DNA from: Bacillota bacterium | GTDB lineage: Bacteria > Bacillota > Bacilli > Tumebacillales > Effusibacillaceae | DNA: 19,376 bases | Assembly: GCA_020059765.1 (NCBI GenBank) | Contig: JAGVBM010000296.1 | Span: 1-19,376, forward strand | Direction of reading: 5' to 3' | Shown here: positions 14,197 to 19,376 of the stretch, in pieces | Layout: each line of letters starts with the position of its first letter | Position numbering within the stretch: position 1 is the stretch's first letter | Program-made: the position numbers and the translations under genes | The notes under the pieces: generated by a model | What the model was told of the DNA's origin: nothing | What the model saw: the letters and a program-made list of their open reading frames with translations, nothing else | Databases searched by the model: none

Positions 14197-15474
14197 ATGT
14201 TCAAATTCAACGACGAAAAAGGACAACTGAAATGTTCGTTTTGCGGAAAAAGTCAGGATCAGGTTCGGAAGTTGGTAGCCGGGCCCGGTGTATATATTTG
14301 CGACGAATGTATTTAGCTGTGCAACGAGATCGTGGAAGAAGAGCTCGGTGAAGAACAGGAATTCGAATTGAAAGACGTTCCCAAACCGATGGAGATTCGC
14401 GATATTCTCGATCAGTATGTGATCGGCCAAGACAAAGCGAAAAAATCTTTGGCTGTGGCGGTTTACAACCACTATAAGCGAATTAATAACGCGAACCAGA
14501 AAACCACAGATGAAGTGGAATTGTCGAAAAGCAACATCCTGTTAATCGGACCGACGGGGTCCGGCAAGACATTATTGGCGCAAACTTTGGCTCGGATCTT
14601 GAATGTTCCTTTTGCGATAGCAGACGCAACGTCCTTGACGGAAGCGGGGTATGTCGGCGAGGACGTGGAAAATATCCTGCTGAAACTGATTCAAGCGGCA
14701 GATTATGACGTGGAAAAAGCGGAAAAAGGGATCATTTATATCGACGAAATTGACAAGATCGCCCGCAAATCGGAAAATCCGTCGATTACCCGCGATGTTT
14801 CCGGCGAAGGCGTACAACAAGCACTGCTGAAAATACTCGAAGGCACGGTTGCCAGCGTTCCGCCGCAAGGAGGCCGCAAGCATCCGCACCAAGAGTTTAT
14901 CCAAATCGATACGGGAAACATCTTGTTCATTGTCGGCGGAGCTTTTGACGGATTGGAGCAGATCATTAAGCGGCGCTTGGGCAAAAAAGTGATCGGTTTT
15001 GGAACGGCTGAAGAAAAAGCGGCGGTTGCCGACAAGCAGAGCACTTATTTGGCGAAAGTGCTGCCGGAGGATCTGCTGAAGTTCGGCTTAATTCCGGAGT
15101 TTGTCGGTCGTCTGCCGGTGATCACCACATTGGAAGCGTTGGATGAAGACGCTCTTGTCCAAATTCTGACCGAGCCGAAAAATGCTCTGGTCAAACAGTA
15201 CCAAAAACTGATGGAAATGGATGAGGTTCAGCTTGAGTTTACCGAGGAAGCGCTGCGGGAAATTGCAAAAGAAGCGATCAAGCGCAACACGGGAGCTCGG
15301 GGCTTGCGGGCGATCATCGAAAGCATCATGCTGGACGTCATGTATGATGTTCCGTCCCGGCATGATGTAGTGAAGTGTGTCGTTACCCGGGAAACGGTGG
15401 CTCAAAAGGAACCGACGGTGATGGTAACGGCGGAAAACCGCAGCAAGAAAAAGAAAAAAGAAGAGACGGCATAA
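14197..15474 (+). pseudogene. clpX: clpX, interrupted by an in-frame TAG at codon 40
   Basis: ClpX is the AAA+ unfoldase that feeds substrates to ClpP. The original frame starts at ATG 14197, 7 nt after AAGGGGTG, and would give 425 residues. The zinc-binding domain is recognisable: C13-x2-C16 and C35-x2-C38. Codon 40 (14314-14316) is TAG, giving CDECI-stop-LC where the family has CDECIELC; one G-to-T change from GAG explains it. The frame then stays open to 15474. The AAA+ core is intact: Walker A GPTGSGKT (118-125), Walker B IDEID (D183, E184), pore loop GYVGED, RKHPHQ, and sensor-2 GARGLR (R368). Translation as written gives a 39-residue fragment unless it restarts (GTG 14332, TTG 14368 or ATG 14389) or the stop is an error. 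Confidence 0.9.
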
Positions 15475-15482
15475 CGTGTCCC

Positions 15483-15528
15483 AACTGGCGGCTGAGGCGG
15501 AAAAGCGCTCAGCCCCCAGTTTATTTTT
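15483..15528 (+). terminator. clpX terminator
   Basis: A long imperfect stem from AACTGGCGGCTGAG (15483-15496) to CTCAGCCCCCAGTT (15508-15521) has a single C-C mismatch. A short inner stem and A-rich loop lie within it, and TTATTTTT follows. It separates clpX from lonB. Confidence 0.85.
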
Positions 15529-15547
15529 ACCTCCGCTGGGCATACTA
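15519..15547 (+). promoter_or_regulatory. forespore (sigma-F/sigma-G) type promoter for lonB
   Basis: GTTTA (15519-15523), 14 nt, then GGGCATACTA (15538-15547). The first box fits the sigma-F -35 GYWTA. The second fits GGNRANANTW except at one position, and it contains CATACTA, which fits the sigma-G -10. B. subtilis lonB is a forespore gene. The -35 overlaps the end of the clpX terminator. Confidence 0.5.
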
Positions 15548-15588
15548 GGTGACAGAATGAGGTGCCTGTATGAAGGGGGGAAATGATT

Positions 15589-17289
15589 TTGAATTGGATG
15601 TCCGTTTTGAGTCTGATTCAAGTTTTCTTTGCGGTTGTGATCGGATTGTATTTTTGGAATTTGTTGAGGTCGCAGCAAAACAACCGCTCCGCCGTGGAGC
15701 GTGAATCGAAGAAGGAACTGGAGAAATTGCGGAAAATGCGATCGATTTCCTTGACAGAACCGTTGGCGGAAAAAACCCGGCCGGCCAGTCTGGAAGATAT
15801 CGTCGGGCAACAAGAAGGCATTCGTGCGTTGCGTGCCGCTTTATGCGGACCCAATCCGCAGCATGTGATCGTTTACGGACCTCCGGGAATCGGGAAAACG
15901 GCGGCCGCCAGGGTGATCTTGGAGGAAGCAAAGGCGACCCCCAATTCCCCCTTTAACAAGGACGCGAAATTTACCGAGTTGGATGCGACAACAGCGCGAT
16001 TTGACGAACGGGGCATTGCCGATCCGCTGATCGGCTCGGTGCATGATCCGATTTATCAGGGAGCGGGAGCCATGGGAATGGCAGGAATCCCGCAGCCAAA
16101 AGCGGGTGCTGTTACCAAAGCCCATGGCGGAATTCTGTTCATCGACGAGATTGGGGAATTGCATCCGATCCAACTGAACAAATTGCTGAAAGTGCTGGAA
16201 GACCGAAAGGTATTCTTGGAAAGTTCCTATTACAGTTCGGAAGACACCAATATTCCAAGCCACATTCATGATATTTTCCAAAATGGGCTGCCGGCTGATT
16301 TTCGTCTGGTAGGGGCTACGACGCGCACCCCCAACGAGATTCCACCGGCCATCCGTTCCCGCTGCGTGGAGATTTTCTTCCGTTCATTGATCCCTGATGA
16401 AATTGAGATCATCGTGCGAAATGCGGCGAAGAAAATCGACTTCCCGATCGAGGATCAAGCGGTCGATGTCGTGAAACGGTATGCGACAAACGGACGGGAA
16501 GCGGTCAACGTAGTGCAGATTGCAGCCGGAATCGCCTTGTCGGAACGAAGAAACGTCATAAAGACGGAAGATGTGGAATGGGTGATTCACTCGTCGCAAA
16601 TTTCTCCTCGGCCGGAAAAGAAGATTCATTCCTCACCGCAAGTGGGGCTGGTCAACGGGCTTGCTGTATATGGCCCGAATATGGGGATGCTCTTGGAACT
16701 GGAAGTGACAGCCCAGGACGCGAAAGAGAAGGGAAAAGGCCGCTTGACGATTACAGGAGTTGTGGATGAAGAGGAAATGAGCGGCGGACAGCGTGTCATG
16801 AAACGAAAAAGCATGGCCCGCGGTTCGATTGAAAACGTAATGACCGCTTTGCAGCGGACGATGAACATCAACCCTTTTGATTATGATATTCACGTCAACT
16901 TCCCGGGCGGGACACCGATTGACGGACCGTCGGCAGGAGTAACCATCGCCACTGCGATCTATTCGGCGATCAAGGGAATCCCGGTGGACAATGCCGTCGC
17001 GATGACTGGCGAAGTATCGATCCGGGGATTGGTGAAACCGATTGGCGGCGTGGTCGTGAAAGTGGAAGCGGCGAAGGCGGCCGGTGCGACTCGCGTGTTC
17101 ATCCCCCGGGATAACTGGCAGGAATTGTTTAAAACTTACAGCGAAGTGCAAATCATTCCCGTTGACCGTATTGAACAGATTATTCAGCAAGCGTTGACCT
17201 ATCAGGAAACGGTGGAACGTGTGCCGATCGGATCGCCCGCAGCAAATGTGTTGACCGCGTCCCCATCGGTGCAGCCTCTCGAATACTAA
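15589..17289 (+). CDS. lonB: membrane-anchored ATP-dependent protease LonB
   Basis: LonB is the sporulation-associated Lon-family protease. An N-terminal membrane span (about residues 7-26 of the product) anchors it, followed by a charged linker. The AAA+ domain has Walker A YGPPGIGKT and Walker B LFIDEIGE, and the Lon peptidase domain has catalytic Ser in DGPSAG and Lys in GGVVVKVEAA, 43 residues apart as in other Lons. Motifs such as ALCGPNPQHVIVYGPPG and IADPLIGSVHDPIYQGAGAM match B. subtilis LonB closely. The TTG at 15589 is chosen because the AAGGGGGG site (15573-15580) is then 8 nt away. ATG 15583 is only 2 nt after it and ATG 15598 is 17 nt after it, so the start is uncertain. A terminator follows. 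Confidence 0.94.
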   Translation: MNWMSVLSLIQVFFAVVIGLYFWNLLRSQQNNRSAVERESKKELEKLRKMRSISLTEPLAEKTRPASLEDIVGQQEGIRALRAALCGPNPQHVIVYGPPGIGKTAAARVILEEAKATPNSPFNKDAKFTELDATTARFDERGIADPLIGSVHDPIYQGAGAMGMAGIPQPKAGAVTKAHGGILFIDEIGELHPIQLNKLLKVLEDRKVFLESSYYSSEDTNIPSHIHDIFQNGLPADFRLVGATTRTPNEIPPAIRSRCVEIFFRSLIPDEIEIIVRNAAKKIDFPIEDQAVDVVKRYATNGREAVNVVQIAAGIALSERRNVIKTEDVEWVIHSSQISPRPEKKIHSSPQVGLVNGLAVYGPNMGMLLELEVTAQDAKEKGKGRLTITGVVDEEEMSGGQRVMKRKSMARGSIENVMTALQRTMNINPFDYDIHVNFPGGTPIDGPSAGVTIATAIYSAIKGIPVDNAVAMTGEVSIRGLVKPIGGVVVKVEAAKAAGATRVFIPRDNWQELFKTYSEVQIIPVDRIEQIIQQALTYQETVERVPIGSPAANVLTASPSVQPLEY

Positions 17290-17355
17290 ACCGTAAAAAA
17301 GGTGTCTTTCAAAGCGATGCTGCTGCCAACATGAAAAAAGGCTGGCGTTCCACAG

Positions 17356-17387
17356 AAAAGCAGGGGGGAATGGCCCCTGCTTTTTTT
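17356..17387 (+). terminator. lonB terminator
   Basis: AAAAGCAGGGG (17356-17366) pairs with CCCCTGCTTTT (17374-17384) around a 7-nt loop, and the T run has seven residues (17381-17387). It is a strong intrinsic terminator between lonB and lonA. Confidence 0.93.
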
Positions 17388-17394
17388 GCGTGGA

Positions 17395-17424
17395 TTGCAT
17401 ATGGTAACATGAATGCGGTAAAAT
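17395..17424 (+). promoter_or_regulatory. probable sigma-A promoter of lonA
   Basis: TTGCAT (17395-17400), 18 bp, then TAAAAT (17419-17424, 5/6). It lies just after the lonB terminator and about 48 nt before the lonA ATG. Confidence 0.5.
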
Positions 17425-17471
17425 GATATCCATATCTTTCATCTGAGAGTTGTCCTGTGGAGGTGCAATCG

Positions 17472-19376
17472 ATGAGCATAAGCACAAATTCTAGACGTAA
17501 TTTGCCCTTGTTACCGCTCCGCGGACTGTTAGTGTATCCGACAATGGTTCTTCATCTGGACGTGGGTCGCGAAAAATCGGTTCGTGCCCTGGAAAAAGCC
17601 ATGGTCAATGATCATCTAATCGTTCTGGCGTCGCAAACCGAAAGTGACATCGACGACCCGGAGCCGCAAGATATTTTCAAGGTAGGAACCGTGGCCCGTG
17701 TGAAACAGATGTTGAAACTGCCAAACGGCACCATCCGTGTACTAGTGGAAGGATTGTCGCGGGCGCAATTGGTCGAATATACCGAAATTGACGATCATTA
17801 CGAAGTGGACATTTTTGAAATTGACGAAGCGGAAGAAGTCGATCCGGAATCGGAAGCTTTAATGCGTGCCGTCATCCAGCAGTTTGAGCACTATATCAAG
17901 ATTTCCAAAAAGGTGAATCAGGAGTCGTTGACCGCCGTCATGGATATTGAAGAGCCGGGACGCCTGGCGGATGCGATTGCTTCCAACCTGACCTTAAAGA
18001 TCAAAGACAAACAGGCGATCCTGGAAGCGGTTGATGTAAAGACCCGTCTGGAAATCTTGATGCAAATCCTCTCCGACGAACGGGAAGTATTGGAACTGGA
18101 ACGAAAAATCCACCAACGAGTCCGCAAACAGATGGAGAAAACGCAAAAAGAATATTATTTGCGCGAACAGATGAAAGCGATTCAAAAGGAACTTGGCGAG
18201 AAGGAAGGCCGCCAGGGCGAGGTGGAAGAACTTCGCGAGAAATTGGGGAAACTGACGCTGCCGGAAGCGGTTCTCGAAAAAGTGGAGAAAGAAATCGACC
18301 GTTTGGAAAAAATGCCTTCCACGTCTGCCGAAGGGTCGGTCATCCGCACCTATGTGGACTGGATCATGGGGCTTCCATGGACCGAAATGACCGAAGACGA
18401 GATCGACATCATCAAAGCGGAACAGATCCTGAACGATGAACACTACGGACTGGAAAAAGTAAAAGAACGCATTCTCGAATACCTGGCTGTCCAGAAACTG
18501 GTCAACAAGCTGCGCGGACCGATTCTCTGTCTGGTCGGACCACCCGGAGTCGGGAAAACTTCCTTGGCCAAATCCATCGCCAACTCCTTAAACCGCAAAT
18601 TCGTCCGGGTTTCCCTTGGCGGAGTTCGGGATGAAGCAGAAATCAGGGGACATCGTCGTACATATATCGGTGCTCTCCCCGGGCGAATCATCCAAGGAAT
18701 GAAAACGGCGGGCACGATCAATCCGGTTTTCTTGCTCGACGAAATTGACAAGATGTCAAACGATTTCCGGGGAGACCCTGCTTCCGCCATGTTGGAAGTG
18801 TTGGACCCGGAACAAAACAACACGTTCAGCGACCATTACCTTGAAATTCCCTATGACCTCTCCAAGGTCATGTTCATTACCACGGCCAATGTCGCACATA
18901 ACATACCCAGACCGCTGCTCGACCGGATGGAAATGATCTATATCCCCGGGTATACGGAAATCGAAAAACTGCACATCGTGAAAAATCACTTGCTGTCGAA
19001 ACAACTGGCGGCCCATGGATTAACCAAAGAAAAAATGGGCCTTGCAGACGAAACGATTCTGAAAGTGATCCGCGAGTACACCCGGGAGGCGGGAGTCCGC
19101 AACTTGGAACGGCAAATCGGCGCCTTGTGCCGGAAAACCGCCAAGCAAATCGTTTCCGGAGAGAAAAAGCGGGTCAACATCACCGTCAAAAATCTGCAAA
19201 CTTATTTGGGTGCCCCCAAATTCCGTTTCGGTTTGGCGGAACAGGAAGATCAGGTGGGTGTCGTGACCGGTCTGGCGTGGACGGAGGCGGGCGGCGACAC
19301 GCTGTCGATCGAAGTGTCCATTGCCCCCGGCAAAGGAAAGCTGACGCTGACCGGGCAACTGGGTGATGTGATGAAG
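17472..19376 (+). CDS. lonA: ATP-dependent protease LonA (partial, runs off the right edge)
   Basis: LonA is the cytoplasmic housekeeping Lon protease that degrades misfolded and regulatory proteins. The frame is open for 635 codons from ATG 17472 to the last base. The ribosome binding site GGAGGTG (17459-17465) lies 6 nt upstream. The N-terminal substrate-binding domain begins LPLLPLRGLLVYPTMVLHLD. A coiled-coil region includes KEYYLREQMKAIQKELGE. The AAA+ module has Walker A GPPGVGKT (356-363) and Walker B FLLDEIDKM (D423, E424), and also contains RTYIGALPGR. The final residues enter the protease domain (GVVTGLAWTEAGGDTLSIEV), and the sequence ends before the catalytic Ser-Lys dyad. What is visible is intact. 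It follows lonB as in B. subtilis. Confidence 0.96.
   Translation, partial: MSISTNSRRNLPLLPLRGLLVYPTMVLHLDVGREKSVRALEKAMVNDHLIVLASQTESDIDDPEPQDIFKVGTVARVKQMLKLPNGTIRVLVEGLSRAQLVEYTEIDDHYEVDIFEIDEAEEVDPESEALMRAVIQQFEHYIKISKKVNQESLTAVMDIEEPGRLADAIASNLTLKIKDKQAILEAVDVKTRLEILMQILSDEREVLELERKIHQRVRKQMEKTQKEYYLREQMKAIQKELGEKEGRQGEVEELREKLGKLTLPEAVLEKVEKEIDRLEKMPSTSAEGSVIRTYVDWIMGLPWTEMTEDEIDIIKAEQILNDEHYGLEKVKERILEYLAVQKLVNKLRGPILCLVGPPGVGKTSLAKSIANSLNRKFVRVSLGGVRDEAEIRGHRRTYIGALPGRIIQGMKTAGTINPVFLLDEIDKMSNDFRGDPASAMLEVLDPEQNNTFSDHYLEIPYDLSKVMFITTANVAHNIPRPLLDRMEMIYIPGYTEIEKLHIVKNHLLSKQLAAHGLTKEKMGLADETILKVIREYTREAGVRNLERQIGALCRKTAKQIVSGEKKRVNITVKNLQTYLGAPKFRFGLAEQEDQVGVVTGLAWTEAGGDTLSIEVSIAPGKGKLTLTGQLGDVMK

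Noticed and set aside
14314..14316. Pyrrolysine or genome-wide TAG recoding to explain the clpX stop
   Set aside because: hom and the CheX-like gene end in TAG at natural positions. The family residue is Glu, and no suppressor or pylT-like tRNA is in the window.

Overview
The window comes from an endospore-forming, Gram-positive Bacillota genome of roughly balanced GC content. Every gene lies on the + strand. The order sdhC-sdhA-sdhB ... gerE ... murI(racE)-gerM-rph-rdgB(ysnA)-yfcE(ysnB) ... tig ... clpX-lonB-lonA closely follows the Bacillus subtilis chromosome. Three differences stand out: a CheX-like gene follows sdhB, a small ORF plus retropepsin-like gene precede murI, and clpP sits between tig and clpX. 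This mixture suggests a Bacillales lineage outside Bacillus proper, perhaps Alicyclobacillaceae (Effusibacillus or Tumebacillus-like). That placement is inference.

Region by region. 1-180 is a SAM (S-box) riboswitch with an intrinsic terminator. It controls metX and hom (217-2673), which convert aspartate semialdehyde to homoserine and then O-acetylhomoserine for methionine synthesis. 2674-2910 holds a probable promoter and a long structured leader for sdhCAB (2911-6046), the cytochrome b558-linked succinate dehydrogenase. A CheX-like phosphatase gene (6218-6676) and gerE (6768-6995, with a good sigma-K promoter) follow. Next comes a translationally coupled pair, an 87-residue unknown protein and a retropepsin-like protease (7187-7830). 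Then come murI, the spore lipoprotein gene gerM, rph, rdgB and a YfcE-type phosphodiesterase. A tRNA-Arg(UCU) with its own promoter and terminator separates this block from the protein quality-control block: tig, clpP, clpX, lonB and lonA. lonA runs off the right edge.

The proteostasis block is the most interesting. Trigger factor folds nascent chains, ClpXP and LonA degrade tagged or damaged proteins, and LonB is the membrane-anchored, forespore-type Lon. The clpX reading frame is interrupted by an in-frame TAG at codon 40. The stop falls inside the zinc-binding domain at a position where the family has Glu, while the rest of the frame is intact. This is either an error in the sequence or a natural loss of the ClpX N-terminal domain. 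A forespore (sigma-F/G) type promoter overlaps the clpX terminator just ahead of lonB.
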